Origin: a virus
Direction: 5' to 3' (one strand)
Virus record (IMG/VR): IMGVR_UViG_3300017776_000134
Span: 1-27,738 of that record
DNA length: 27,738 nt
Positions 13,577 through 21,927 of the stretch are shown here, in pieces. A program made the position numbers and the translations under genes. Below the pieces are notes generated by a model. The model searched no databases, was not told where the DNA came from, and worked only from the letters and a program-made list of their open reading frames with translations. How positions within the stretch are numbered: position 1 is the first letter of the stretch; each line of letters opens with the position of its first letter.

Positions 13577-14704
13577 CTACCTTTTCTTCACACCAGTTTT
13601 AGAAACTTTGGGGATATATGCACCACCACCAAGTATCATCATCAACTTTAATTCTTTATATATGTTATTCCCAGCTCTAAATTTAAATCTAAACTGCAAC
13701 AAATGTCCTTTTGGTGCATTGGGGCCTGTCATAAAAACTCTTCTACCAGTTACTGATCCACCATATAAATTATATCCAGATGGAGCATTTTCAACTCTTA
13801 AATTACCTGTTGTTGATTCCAACTTATCGATATAGGCGGGAGTTGTTTCTTTAATAGTTGTTTTATCTACATCAATTACATCAGCTAAATCCTGTCCAAA
13901 GGTTGCACTCCTCATAATATTAAACAACTCTTTTTTAAATTTTCTTGGATTGGTTCTAGCTGCAGTATCCATACCTTTCATTACATCTTCAAAAAACATT
14001 CCGCTTAACTTTACTTTTGCTCTCTTTTCAGCCTCTGTTCTAGCAGTAAATAATAAATCTCCAAGAAGTCTACGATATTTAGCTTCCCTCACTGGCATCT
14101 TAATACCTAATCTACCAATGATATCCAATAATCCTTTATAAGGGCTTCCACCTTGTACTGTTGAACTACCAGACTTCAAAGAAAATATCATCTCTTCATC
14201 AATAATACTATCACCATTCATATTAATTTGAATCATGATGTCACCTTTAAGCATACCTTTGGTTTTTTCACCCTCCTGACCATCTGCAATAATATCAACC
14301 TTAACCTCATCTGATTCATTATTTTTTAACCATACATTTTTTGCTTTTATAATTCTTTCTCTGTAGTTTGTGTTTAAAATATCAATTATTTGTTGTATTT
14401 TCTTATCCAACTCTCCAATATCACCAACTCGATCATACATCATTTTCCACTCTGGCCCATATGCTTCCCAAGTCGATCCTTGTTTTAATCTTACACTTAA
14501 ATTAATCTCAACAATATCTGGGTCTGGTGGAACTTCTTTTGATGAGAATTGATAATTAAAAGCTCCTGTTTGAAATAATTTTGTATCTATCTTTGCACGA
14601 ACAGTATTAATTCTACCTCTACTTACAGAGTTATTAGCAAATAAGTCAGCAAGACCTATGGAGAATATTCCCTCCATAATGTCACCTTCATTTCTCTTCG
14701 CCAT
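13577..14704 (-). CDS. Hypothetical protein with possible PD-(D/E)xK-like core, 375 aa
   Basis: The N-terminus MAKRNEGDIMEGIFSIGLAD is helical. In the middle, KGDIMI (153-158) is followed about 16 residues later by IFSLKSGSS (173-181). The order acidic residue, strand, strand ending in SLK resembles the D...(E/S)xK core of nuclease folds, with S175 where Glu is usual. I therefore put this no higher than a hint. The remainder (GGSPYKGLLDIIGRLG, EKRAKVKLSGMF, GHLLQFRFKFRAG) has no motif I know. The ATG at 14704 keeps the conserved-looking N-terminus; an ATG at 14677 has a better AAGGTG Shine-Dalgarno. A gap of 30 nt separates it from mazG. Confidence 0.7.
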   Translation of the reverse strand: MAKRNEGDIMEGIFSIGLADLFANNSVSRGRINTVRAKIDTKLFQTGAFNYQFSSKEVPPDPDIVEINLSVRLKQGSTWEAYGPEWKMMYDRVGDIGELDKKIQQIIDILNTNYRERIIKAKNVWLKNNESDEVKVDIIADGQEGEKTKGMLKGDIMIQINMNGDSIIDEEMIFSLKSGSSTVQGGSPYKGLLDIIGRLGIKMPVREAKYRRLLGDLLFTARTEAEKRAKVKLSGMFFEDVMKGMDTAARTNPRKFKKELFNIMRSATFGQDLADVIDVDKTTIKETTPAYIDKLESTTGNLRVENAPSGYNLYGGSVTGRRVFMTGPNAPKGHLLQFRFKFRAGNNIYKELKLMMILGGGAYIPKVSKTGVKKR

Positions 14705-14734
14705 CCTATTTTAAAAGTCTACGATCCTATCTAT

Positions 14735-15196
14735 TTAGAGATCATCTACCGCACGATTTTCTGATTTATAAACATCAAACTCTCCGCCAGGATATCTCTT
14801 CTTCAACTTCTCTACATTACCAGCAATCACATCATCAAGTGTAATGTTCAATGCCATACATGCCTGCATTACATACCACATAACGTCACCCAACTCAATA
14901 ACAAGATGTTCTCGATTGTGGTCGTCCCAAGGCTTACCTTGGAAAACCATTTTCTTGACGATCTCCATAAACTCACCACCTTCAGCACTAATCCCAACAG
15001 CAGCAGTAAGAAGCCTGTGAATATTGGAACCTTCTCCGTCAAGGGCACTAAGACTCTTAATGAAAGATTGATAATCTTTACTGGGATCGGATGTGACACC
15101 ATCCACGAATAGAGAGTACTTAGAAAGGTCAACGGTATGATCTGTGTAATTGATATTCGGTTGTTGGTTGTTATGTGTATTAAAGTCTCCAGACAT
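14735..15196 (-). CDS. mazG: MazG-like nucleotide pyrophosphohydrolase
   Basis: A 153-aa protein. AEGGEFMEIVKK (71-82, E72/E75/E78) and ELGDVMWYV (101-109, E101 and D104) are the ExxE...ExxD magnesium-binding helices of MazG all-alpha NTP pyrophosphatases. Family members hydrolyse (d)NTPs to NMPs. Cyanophage MazG has been proposed to alter host (p)ppGpp, but other work shows a preference for dGTP/dCTP, so its role here is open. The N-terminal 45 residues are polar and extra to the core. It begins 2 nt after the gp41 stop with no Shine-Dalgarno, so it relies on coupling to the helicase gene. Confidence 0.88.
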   Translation of the reverse strand: MSGDFNTHNNQQPNINYTDHTVDLSKYSLFVDGVTSDPSKDYQSFIKSLSALDGEGSNIHRLLTAAVGISAEGGEFMEIVKKMVFQGKPWDDHNREHLVIELGDVMWYVMQACMALNITLDDVIAGNVEKLKKRYPGGEFDVYKSENRAVDDL

Positions 15197-15198
15197 AA

Positions 15199-16575
15199 TT
15201 AAAATTTGAATTGGGCAAACTTTTTAGTTGTTTTTTCCTCATTCTCATTATACTCCACTTCCTGTCCACTGTCAAGTAAATCATCTTGTGCAGCCTGTTC
15301 ACAATCATATAATCTCATCTTTGCACGATCAACTCCAATCACAAATCTACGATTATAAGTCGGGTCATTATATCTATTCTTTAATTGTTTGACCATTATC
15401 TGTCCCAACCCCTCAAGCTCCTCCGTACTAATAAGAGCGAACATAAGATCAGCAGTGGCAGGAAGACCGAATGACTCACTTGTATCAGTAAGATCCACAT
15501 CACTGCTAGCAAAACCAGAGCGAGTCGTCTGAGTAGCGGAGAAGATAGGAACATTAGCCTCAACTGCAAGACCCCTGAGCTCTTCAGCAATCGCCTTAAT
15601 ATAGGAATACGAGTTAACATTTGATCCAGCCTTGTAACGTGACGATGCACATATGTTTAAGTAATCTATGAATATTATATCAGGTTTGAAAGACTTTTTC
15701 AATGCAAGTTCATTAAGTAAAGCCTTGAAGTGACCTGAGTGGGCAGATGCAGTTGGATATTCTTTAATGATAAGTGATCCTTGAGTCTTCTTTGCAAGAT
15801 TAGTTACCTTACTTTCAAAGATTGGTTTTGGTAAATCAGTAATCTCTTGTATGTTTACGTTTAAAAGATTTGCATCAATTCTTTCTGCAATCTTTTCTTC
15901 TGCCATTTCTAAAGTTATGTATAAAACGTTCTTTCCTTCTAAGAGAACAGAACTAGCATGATGACACATAAACAGAGATTTACCAACCCCAGTGCCTGCA
16001 AGTGCGATATTGAGCGTCTTGTTTGGGATGCCTCCTTTTGTAATCTTATTAAAATATTCGAGGTCGAATTGTATCCGACTTTCTTTCCTATTATAGAGTT
16101 CGTATCTTTCTTCATAGTCCTCCAAGTAATCGTGGCCTACATTACGATTAAAAGAAACAGATAAAGCGTCTGATAGTATTGTTGGTATTGCGTCTCGGTT
16201 TTGTTTGTCATCTTGACCATCTGCAATTTTAATTGACTCCATCAGAGCCAGATAAATTGCACGATCACGACACCATTTCTCTGTCGTGTCACTCAACCAT
16301 TCAAGATCGCATTCAATATCTTCCAGTTCATTTATCGTTCCGTTTATATTCTTGACTTCTTCTTGCGTGATATCACGTCTGTCTTCAATTTCAATGAGTA
16401 GTACTTCTTTTGTAATTAAGTTATTGTACTCTGCCACATATTTAGTAATATGTTCAAATACAACTCTCTCGTTACGTTCATTGAAGTAATCTGGTTCAAT
16501 AAAAGGTATAACTTTTCTGAGATATTCTTCGTTGTAAACTAAATTTCTTAGGATAACTTTTTCAATACGATCCAT
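15199..16575 (-). CDS. 41: Replicative DNA helicase, T4 gp41 (DnaB) type
   Basis: A 458-aa hexameric 5'-3' helicase that unwinds the fork and recruits primase gp61. An N-terminal all-helical domain (1-150) is followed by a RecA-type ATPase: Walker A AGTGVGKS (193-200), LEMAEE after strand 2, Walker B IIFIDYLN (300-307), and SATQTTRSG (346-354) for the H4/sensor region. The length is near T4 gp41 (475 aa). The ATG directly abuts the stop of the 2OG oxygenase (TAAATG). Downstream is mazG. A typical helicase with no intein. Confidence 0.95.
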   Translation of the reverse strand: MDRIEKVILRNLVYNEEYLRKVIPFIEPDYFNERNERVVFEHITKYVAEYNNLITKEVLLIEIEDRRDITQEEVKNINGTINELEDIECDLEWLSDTTEKWCRDRAIYLALMESIKIADGQDDKQNRDAIPTILSDALSVSFNRNVGHDYLEDYEERYELYNRKESRIQFDLEYFNKITKGGIPNKTLNIALAGTGVGKSLFMCHHASSVLLEGKNVLYITLEMAEEKIAERIDANLLNVNIQEITDLPKPIFESKVTNLAKKTQGSLIIKEYPTASAHSGHFKALLNELALKKSFKPDIIFIDYLNICASSRYKAGSNVNSYSYIKAIAEELRGLAVEANVPIFSATQTTRSGFASSDVDLTDTSESFGLPATADLMFALISTEELEGLGQIMVKQLKNRYNDPTYNRRFVIGVDRAKMRLYDCEQAAQDDLLDSGQEVEYNENEEKTTKKFAQFKF

Positions 16576-17115
16576 TTAAATATAATGAAAATAGGTAGTC
16601 AAGATATACTTTGTACCTGATACAATTGGTAGACCAGCATGAGGATAAGTCCACACGCATGGGAAAACTAAGACTCTACCAGTCTTAGGGTGGATGACTT
16701 GTTGATGAGGATAGAACTCAGTTTCGCCACCAGTAAAATTATCGTTCAAATATACCAAAAAGGCAATCCATCTTCGTGCAGATTTGTAATCTGAAACATC
16801 AACATGTTTATCAAATGAATCTCCAACCTCATATTTTTTAATACGAAGTTCTTCAAATCCATATTTACTAGGCAATAAATCATCAGAGTATCCCAACTCT
16901 TTAAGATAATCCATTCCTAGTTCAGAAAATTTTTTATACATGCCAGAATATTCTGGCATGTCACCTATGTTCCTTTGATAGAAATTAGGTTTATGTTCGT
17001 TTTCAACTCTTTCATTCTTTTCTTCAACTAACTTAATCAATTCAGAACATGTAGATTTGGAGAAGACATCATCGTAGGTTTCGATGTAGTCATTCCCCAT
17101 AACTAAATTCTTCAT
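16576..17115 (-). CDS. 2-oxoglutarate/Fe(II) dioxygenase, prolyl-4-hydroxylase-like
   Basis: A 179-aa protein with a double-stranded beta-helix fold. Iron ligands are H104-x-D106 (DKHVDVSD) and H159 (WTYPHAG), and the 2OG-binding basic residue is K169 (SGTKYILTT). GGETEFYP (129-136) is typical of P4H/PHD oxygenases. Such enzymes are frequent in T4-like cyanophages, and substrates are unknown; protein Pro/Lys or nucleic acid bases are possible. Because 2OG is the nitrogen-status signal in cyanobacteria, its use here is of interest but not proven to be linked. The start at 17115 overlaps uvsX by 26 nt. An ATG at 17100 gives a shorter overlap and is also possible. Confidence 0.9.
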   Translation of the reverse strand: MKNLVMGNDYIETYDDVFSKSTCSELIKLVEEKNERVENEHKPNFYQRNIGDMPEYSGMYKKFSELGMDYLKELGYSDDLLPSKYGFEELRIKKYEVGDSFDKHVDVSDYKSARRWIAFLVYLNDNFTGGETEFYPHQQVIHPKTGRVLVFPCVWTYPHAGLPIVSGTKYILTTYFHYI

Positions 17116-18094
17116 TTGCAGCTTCTTCTAATTTTTGAATTATGTCTTCTGTGAAATACTTATCTGGATCAGCAAGTATAGCAGAAGGATAAACGGAAGT
17201 ATCACCGACAACAATACGATTGCCTTTTCTGGAAAAAACTCCATGTTTCTCACCCAGTTCCAGTAATCCGTAATACCTGTCCAGTCCACGCTCGTCGTAG
17301 TATAATCGTATTTCAACTTCCTTGTTCTCTTTACTTAGACGTGATTTATGAGTCTTTGCTTTGATAATGTTTCCAATGACTTCTTTTCCGTCCTTCTCTT
17401 TTTTCTTTGAGAGATATATGATTGTAGATGCTGCGTACTTGAGACCGCTGCCTCCACCCATTTCTTTTGTAGGGAAGTAAGATCCGATAACGTCATAGGT
17501 ATGATTAGTAACTATTAATGGAATGTTTGCTTGACCAAGTTTAAGTGTAAGCATTCTGAACGCACCCTTGACAAGTTGAGATTTGGTCATGTCTCTTACC
17601 TGTTTATCATCTAACGCATCACGAATCTCTTTCTCTGTGGATAACATACCAAGAGAATCCAATACAAACATACAAGGTTTACGATCTGCCTCATCTGTTT
17701 TTAAGTATATATCTACGGCTTTAAGTGCCTTCGTTCTAAACTCTTCAATTGTTACGACATTGACAACAACCAACCGTGTTGTATCAACTCCACGAGACTC
17801 CAGTAATCCTTTATTGACTGCTGCTTCAGTGTCAAAGTAGAGACAATACCCATCAGGGTTAGTATCCAAAAAGTTCTTGACAACAGCAAGTGAGAAATAA
17901 GTTTTACCAGTAGACGACTCACCAGCAATGGCAGTAATACGATTGCTACTAACCCCGCCAAGAATAGACCCACTAATGAGTCCATTAAAAATGTAGGATC
18001 CTGTGTCAATGAATCTTTCAGTCTCGTCAATATCTGACGCAATCTGTGTATATTCATCTCCGATCTCTTTTACTATTTCTTTTAGAAAATCCAT
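17090..18094 (-). CDS. uvsX: RecA-like recombinase UvsX
   Basis: A 334-aa strand-exchange protein for recombination-dependent replication and repair. Walker A is GESSTGKT (58-65). Walker B lies in MFVLDSLGM. NHTYD and GGGSGLKYAASTIIYL match the RecA/UvsX L2 and C-terminal core. The C-terminus is acidic (EEAANEEFSYGE), as in T4 UvsX (391 aa). Its ATG overlaps the stop of the 59-aa gene by 1 nt and the 2OG oxygenase begins inside its last codons, so the string gp43-59aa-uvsX-oxygenase-gp41 is one coupled replication operon. Confidence 0.95.
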   Translation of the reverse strand: MDFLKEIVKEIGDEYTQIASDIDETERFIDTGSYIFNGLISGSILGGVSSNRITAIAGESSTGKTYFSLAVVKNFLDTNPDGYCLYFDTEAAVNKGLLESRGVDTTRLVVVNVVTIEEFRTKALKAVDIYLKTDEADRKPCMFVLDSLGMLSTEKEIRDALDDKQVRDMTKSQLVKGAFRMLTLKLGQANIPLIVTNHTYDVIGSYFPTKEMGGGSGLKYAASTIIYLSKKKEKDGKEVIGNIIKAKTHKSRLSKENKEVEIRLYYDERGLDRYYGLLELGEKHGVFSRKGNRIVVGDTSVYPSAILADPDKYFTEDIIQKLEEAANEEFSYGE

Positions 18095-18273
18095 TAAATT
18101 ACCATTCCATGTTGTTCACGAAGTATTTTCTTATAAGGCCCGCCAGGGTTCTCATCTCTAACTTCTTTTACTAACTTCAACTTTTCATGAAGTTCATCTG
18201 CACCATCACCAGAGGTGTGTTCAGACATCCAGACTAGCAAGTCTAGTTCTTTATCATCGATAGGTAAGTCCAT
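18094..18273 (-). CDS. Conserved small protein between gp43 and uvsX, 59 aa
   Basis: The sequence starts MDLPIDDKELDLLVWMSEHT, continues with a Lys/Glu helix (DELHEKLKLVKEVRDEN) and ends GGPYKKILREQHGMVI. It is soluble, acidic and helical. Both ends overlap neighbours by 1 nt (TAATG with gp43, TAATG with uvsX), which strongly supports translation despite the short length. I recall a similar small gene at this place in cyanophages. Function unknown; its position suggests an accessory to polymerase or recombinase. Confidence 0.75.
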   Translation of the reverse strand: MDLPIDDKELDLLVWMSEHTSGDGADELHEKLKLVKEVRDENPGGPYKKILREQHGMVI

Positions 18274-20768
18274 TATACAAAAAATGATTCTAAGTTTACT
18301 CTTCTCTCAGACTCCCATCCAATTGATTGGAGGATGATCTTGAGAGGTTCAAGGAACGACTTCTCAAATTGTAGATCATAATCTATGTATTTGTCAAGGT
18401 TTAGTTCCTCTGGAAATTGTTGAATGAATGATATTACATTCTCCTGTATCGGATTTGGTCTCTTAAGATAACAAAATTTAATCTTTTCACCATTATTAAT
18501 TAAAGAATACTTTTGTGTGAGTTGATTCTTCTTTACATAATGATTGAAAAGAAGAGCGCCACGAGCATGAATCGGTGTTCCTTTTTCATAGATCGCATTG
18601 ACACTTCGATACTTCTTCACGTTACTCACAGTTCTTGGAAATGATATATCCTCTGGTGGTAACGAACTGAATTTGGTTCTGCATTGATCAATAAAATCAA
18701 TTACATCATCTTCAGTCTTTGTCATGATTAATTTAAGAACATCTTTAATCATCTGACGACAAGGTGCAGGCGTTGATGACTTGACTGCCTCAATACCCAT
18801 CATCTTGAGTTTAGGTTCCGCATAACGAACACCTTCACTATCCCAGACATTCAAGATATATCTTTTCTTTGCAGTCCAGATTCCACGATCAGCGATGTTC
18901 TCTCGCTTCATGATCATCTTCTGCTCATAAGCGTTGACGTAGGAGGCCAACTTTTCATAAGAACCCGATATATACTTTTCAAATTCCACATCACAGATCT
19001 TATTAAGGAACGTGACAATACTTTCAACATTCTTCTCTCGTTCTTTGTATATAACTTCGACCAGAGGGCCCAGATGCAAATAGATAGAATCAGTGTCAAC
19101 AGCAATAACATAATCTTCATCCTTAGTTTTGAGTATTTTGTTTAGGTAATTATTCATCCGATCTTCAATCCAACGGATTGAAACCTGACCAGACAAAGTA
19201 ATCGCTTCTGCATTTTCAAGTTTGTAATAACGAAAGTATTCGTTACCAATCGCACCATAAGCAGAGTTCAGTTGGATCTTACGAGCCATCTGAATATTAT
19301 TGAATGTTGCGATATCTTTTACAAGTTTAGGATCTTTTGTGTCCTCATACTTTTGTTTCGCAGCAAGCATCTTCTTCTTATAGATTGTTCTTTCAGTGTA
19401 TATCTTCTCCATAATCTCTGGTAAGAACCCACGAACATCTTTACGATACATTGCACCATTCGCACATACAGCACTATCCTTGTGAAGTTGAAAGTCTATC
19501 TCTTCTTGAAGTATTCGATCAACTGTAGCTGTTGGATGTTTGACATCCTTGAGGGTCTCTGGGGAAATATTATATTGCATAATGAGATGAGGATAAAGAC
19601 TGTTGAGGTCAAAACTAACCACCCAATCATACTTTCCTGGCTTCGGTTCCTTGACATAAGCGCCTGCGTATTTTTCAGATTTTGATGTTCTTTTCTTTGG
19701 TGGTATGACAATATTCTTTTCCTTTAGATAGTTGTAGATAATTGTATCCCACATACGAACTTGATAGTGAATATCAATGAAATTGACTTTCGCATCAAAT
19801 GCCATTGTAATCGCAAGTTCAATCAATTTCAACTTGTCTTCCATACGGTCAACAAGTTGAACGTCTTTGATATTATATCGAACAAACTTATCCCAATCTT
19901 TTGTGTAGAACTCACGGAAAGTATCATACTCATTGTGATCGAGTTTCTTCTCACCCAACTCATAGTTGGCGATATAGTCCAATCGATATGACTCTTGGTT
20001 TGTATATGTAAATCTTTTATACAAGTCAAGATAATCAAGTTGAGTTACACCACCGATGTCATAAGTAATGTTCTTACGACCACTAATATAAATCTCTCCT
20101 TGAGATACTAGACCCCAAGGCGAAAGATCTTTCATTGACTTTTCACCAAGAATACGATTGATTCTGCCAGCAAGATATGGAATATCATACATCTGAGAGT
20201 TCCAACCAGTAATTACTTCTGGAAGATTCTTTCTCCAGTATGATAAGAATGAAGAGAGTAAGATAGATTCATTCTGACAGTAAATATAATTTACATTTGG
20301 GTCTTTATTTACAAACGGTCTCGAACCAAAAGTTGTAACCTTCTTAGTTGCATAGTCCTGTAAACTAATCAATAATAATTCTTCTGCAACATTCTCTACA
20401 TCAGGGAAACCACTCTCTGCAGCAACCTCAATGTCAATCGTTACAAGACGAATTTTTTTGATGTCGAAGTTTATATGATCCTCTGGATACTTCTCTGAAA
20501 TATATTGATAAACATATCTATCATTGCCATATATTTTAAAGTTCTCAACTTCATCATACTTCTTATAAAACTCACGACAATCTCTCACGAAGCCTGGTTG
20601 AATCGGTTCAACAGATTCACCTTCTAGAGTCTTGTATTTTGTTTTTCTTTTAGACGGAACGAATAAAGTTGGTTTCCATTCTTCTCGATGTGTGATGTGC
20701 TTTCCATTCTCATATCCACGAATCAAAAACTGATTACCTATGAGTTGTATATTGGTGTAAAATTTCAC
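18273..20768 (-). CDS. 43: DNA polymerase, family B, T4 gp43 type
   Basis: An 831-aa replicative polymerase with 3'-5' proofreading. Exo I is TIDIEVA (D112, E114), Exo II ITGWNSQMYDIPYL (N190, D195), Exo III YNIKDVQLVD (Y298, D302). Pol A is SFDLNSLYPHL (D387), Pol B KIQLNSAYG (497-505), Pol C VDTDSIY (D558, D560). The C-terminal end (about 795-831) probably holds the clamp-binding peptide (SERRVNLESFFV is hydrophobic at its end). The start is GTG at 20768, overlapping the previous stop as GTGA. The polymerase is slightly shorter than T4 gp43 (898 aa), as usual in cyanophages, and shows no split or intein. Confidence 0.97.
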   Translation of the reverse strand: MKFYTNIQLIGNQFLIRGYENGKHITHREEWKPTLFVPSKRKTKYKTLEGESVEPIQPGFVRDCREFYKKYDEVENFKIYGNDRYVYQYISEKYPEDHINFDIKKIRLVTIDIEVAAESGFPDVENVAEELLLISLQDYATKKVTTFGSRPFVNKDPNVNYIYCQNESILLSSFLSYWRKNLPEVITGWNSQMYDIPYLAGRINRILGEKSMKDLSPWGLVSQGEIYISGRKNITYDIGGVTQLDYLDLYKRFTYTNQESYRLDYIANYELGEKKLDHNEYDTFREFYTKDWDKFVRYNIKDVQLVDRMEDKLKLIELAITMAFDAKVNFIDIHYQVRMWDTIIYNYLKEKNIVIPPKKRTSKSEKYAGAYVKEPKPGKYDWVVSFDLNSLYPHLIMQYNISPETLKDVKHPTATVDRILQEEIDFQLHKDSAVCANGAMYRKDVRGFLPEIMEKIYTERTIYKKKMLAAKQKYEDTKDPKLVKDIATFNNIQMARKIQLNSAYGAIGNEYFRYYKLENAEAITLSGQVSIRWIEDRMNNYLNKILKTKDEDYVIAVDTDSIYLHLGPLVEVIYKEREKNVESIVTFLNKICDVEFEKYISGSYEKLASYVNAYEQKMIMKRENIADRGIWTAKKRYILNVWDSEGVRYAEPKLKMMGIEAVKSSTPAPCRQMIKDVLKLIMTKTEDDVIDFIDQCRTKFSSLPPEDISFPRTVSNVKKYRSVNAIYEKGTPIHARGALLFNHYVKKNQLTQKYSLINNGEKIKFCYLKRPNPIQENVISFIQQFPEELNLDKYIDYDLQFEKSFLEPLKIILQSIGWESERRVNLESFFV

Positions 20769-21025
20769 GAAGTCACTTTAGAATACTGATCGAAAATTAA
20801 TGGGCTAGGAGTGACAAGAGTTATGATCTTATCGGAACTAATCATTATCTCATTTTGTTCAGTATAATCTTCCATCCACTTATGTAAATCACTACCTTCA
20901 ATTTTGTAAGGTTTTGTTAATTTACAATTTGGATCTCCAATCTCAGAAGCAACCTCCTCGATTTCTGATACTACTATTTCCTGATTAGATAACAACAGGA
21001 CTTTGATCACTTTCTCCGTTTCCAT
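20765..21025 (-). CDS. Small Sm-like-looking protein, paralogue B, 86 aa
   Basis: Strand-rich start (EKVIKVLLLSNQEIVVSEIEEV), a central KPYKI strand and an end SDKIITLVTPSPLIFDQYSK. The pattern aligns with the next-upstream gene: (V/I)K(L/V)(V/L)(M/L)L..., a P..(I/V) strand, and (S/A)D.(V/I)IT(I/L)V.P near the end. The two look like tandem paralogues with a small Sm/SH3-type barrel; the fold is inferred from pattern only. The ATG at 21025 has a strong AGGAGAG Shine-Dalgarno and lies inside the upstream gene (41-nt overlap). It ends in a 4-nt overlap with gp43 and so may set the translation level of the polymerase. Confidence 0.7.
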   Translation of the reverse strand: METEKVIKVLLLSNQEIVVSEIEEVASEIGDPNCKLTKPYKIEGSDLHKWMEDYTEQNEIMISSDKIITLVTPSPLIFDQYSKVTS

Positions 21026-21356
21026 TTAATCTCTCCTGATAAAGTTTTTTTAAATTTTCTACTGGTTCAACGATTGTGATTACCCAATCAGCAGAACATG
21101 GTATTTTCTTTTCTGCTGCAAGAGGAACCCAAGGATAAAAAGTAATTCCTACTTTAGAATTAAATTCTTTTGTTGTACCATGTTCTCCTTCAACACCATT
21201 CTCTTCACTTAAGACAACAGGTTTCTCTGGTGAATACATTTTCACGATTAAAGGATCATGAAAAAAATATCCAACAACATCTTGTTCAGATTTAATCTCT
21301 TTTACGTCAGCGATAATATCTTCGCCTGACTTGAGCATTACTAGTTTGACAGTCAT
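20985..21356 (-). CDS. Small Sm-like-looking protein, paralogue A, 123 aa
   Basis: The protein opens VKLVMLKSGEDIIADVKEI (strand-turn-strand), then YFFHDPLIVKMY, an acidic insert, FYPWVPLA and ADWVITIVEPVENLKKLYQE. This order of strands with an acidic loop is Sm/LSm-like, and I recall such proteins in cyanophages near gp43; function unknown. It is the first gene after the consensus promoter at 21377-21405, with only a weak GAAAG Shine-Dalgarno. Its C-terminal tail (GNGESDQSPVVI) overlaps the paralogue B start. A part in RNA or protein binding near the polymerase is inference. Confidence 0.7.
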   Translation of the reverse strand: MTVKLVMLKSGEDIIADVKEIKSEQDVVGYFFHDPLIVKMYSPEKPVVLSEENGVEGEHGTTKEFNSKVGITFYPWVPLAAEKKIPCSADWVITIVEPVENLKKLYQERLNGNGESDQSPVVI

Positions 21357-21376
21357 TTAATACTTTCTATGTTTAC

Positions 21377-21405
21377 ATTATAAAAGACCACTCAACAAAA
21401 GTCAA
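21377..21405 (-). promoter_or_regulatory. Consensus sigma70 promoter for the gp43-uvsX-gp41 operon
   Basis: TTGACT (21405-21400), exactly 17 nt of spacer, then a perfect TATAAT (21382-21377). Eleven of twelve consensus bases match, so host RNA polymerase should use it early in infection. Transcription would begin near 21370, giving a leader of about 14 nt. The -35 element lies within the terminator hairpin of hsp20. Confidence 0.85.
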
Positions 21406-21413
21406 GTGGTCTT
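21384..21413 (-). terminator. Rho-independent terminator after hsp20
   Basis: AAGACCACT (21413-21405 on the coding strand) pairs with AGTGGTCTT (21392-21384) around a 12-nt loop and is followed by TTTTAT. It ends the hsp20 unit. Its 3' arm and loop also hold the spacer and most of the -35 of the next promoter. Confidence 0.8.
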
Positions 21414-21428
21414 AAATCTATTGTGATT

Positions 21429-21436
21429 TATTTATA
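21429..21436 (-). promoter_or_regulatory. Late-type box TATAAATA overlapping the hsp20 stop
   Basis: An exact late consensus whose TAA is also the hsp20 stop codon. A late transcript from here would have to pass the terminator at 21384-21413 to reach the polymerase operon, so its use is uncertain. Confidence 0.4.
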
Positions 21437-21866
21437 GGTAGTCTTTGCGTGTGTGATGTTCTGGAACTACTTTACCCAACTTGACGGTAAGGAGTCCATC
21501 TTCCAATGACACATCCCTGACCTCATAATCATCTGCAAGTGTCCAGGCTCTGTTGAAAGATCTTTGAGCCAATCCTTGATGGAAATACTCGGATCCTTCC
21601 TCTTTATCTTTTTTCTTTCCTTCAACGAATAATTTTCCATATTCAGTGTAGACATTAACTTCCTCCTTTTTGAATCCAGCAAGTGCAATCTCTAACCGAG
21701 ACTCAGTATTATTTACTTGCACAAGATTGTAAGGTGGATAGTTTGTTGTGGTTTCATAAGAATTGAAAAAACGATCTAGGTAATCGTCCATACCTATTCC
21801 ATTCTTAGAAATAATTTTCATCAACTCTGGTAAGTTTGCAGAGTGATACCTTGCTAGTGTGTTCAT
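21432..21866 (-). CDS. hsp20: Small heat-shock protein Hsp20
   Basis: A 144-aa ATP-independent holdase. The alpha-crystallin domain spans about residues 45-135: YNLVQVNNTESRLEIALAGFKK..., then YGKLFVEGKKKD, QGLAQRSFNRAWTL and the G-x-L signature DGLLTVKLGK. A short N-terminal arm and tail follow usual family form. Hsp20 is a core gene of T4-like cyanophages, thought to protect virion or host proteins. The ATG at 21866 has a strong AAGGAG six bases upstream. A longer frame (to 21965) would cross a terminator and is not used. It forms its own unit: terminator and extended -10 promoter upstream, terminator downstream. Confidence 0.95.
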   Translation of the reverse strand: MNTLARYHSANLPELMKIISKNGIGMDDYLDRFFNSYETTTNYPPYNLVQVNNTESRLEIALAGFKKEEVNVYTEYGKLFVEGKKKDKEEGSEYFHQGLAQRSFNRAWTLADDYEVRDVSLEDGLLTVKLGKVVPEHHTRKDYL

Positions 21867-21918
21867 AGTTCTCCTTAAGTAAGCGAGTGTAATTTTGTCC
21901 CCGAAGGCGACACTACTA

Positions 21919-21927
21919 ATTATAACA
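21919..21927 (-). promoter_or_regulatory. Extended -10 promoter for hsp20
   Basis: TGT plus TATAAT gives a full extended -10 element in the gap between the upstream terminator and hsp20. The leader would be about 45 nt and contains GTCGCCTTCGGGGAC, a short hairpin-like element. No good -35 was seen. Confidence 0.7.

Noticed and set aside
14732-14738. CTAAATA as a late promoter before 13577-14704
   Set aside because: It fits the position of the late boxes but deviates from NATAAATA and the sequence is common in AT-rich DNA; too weak to list.
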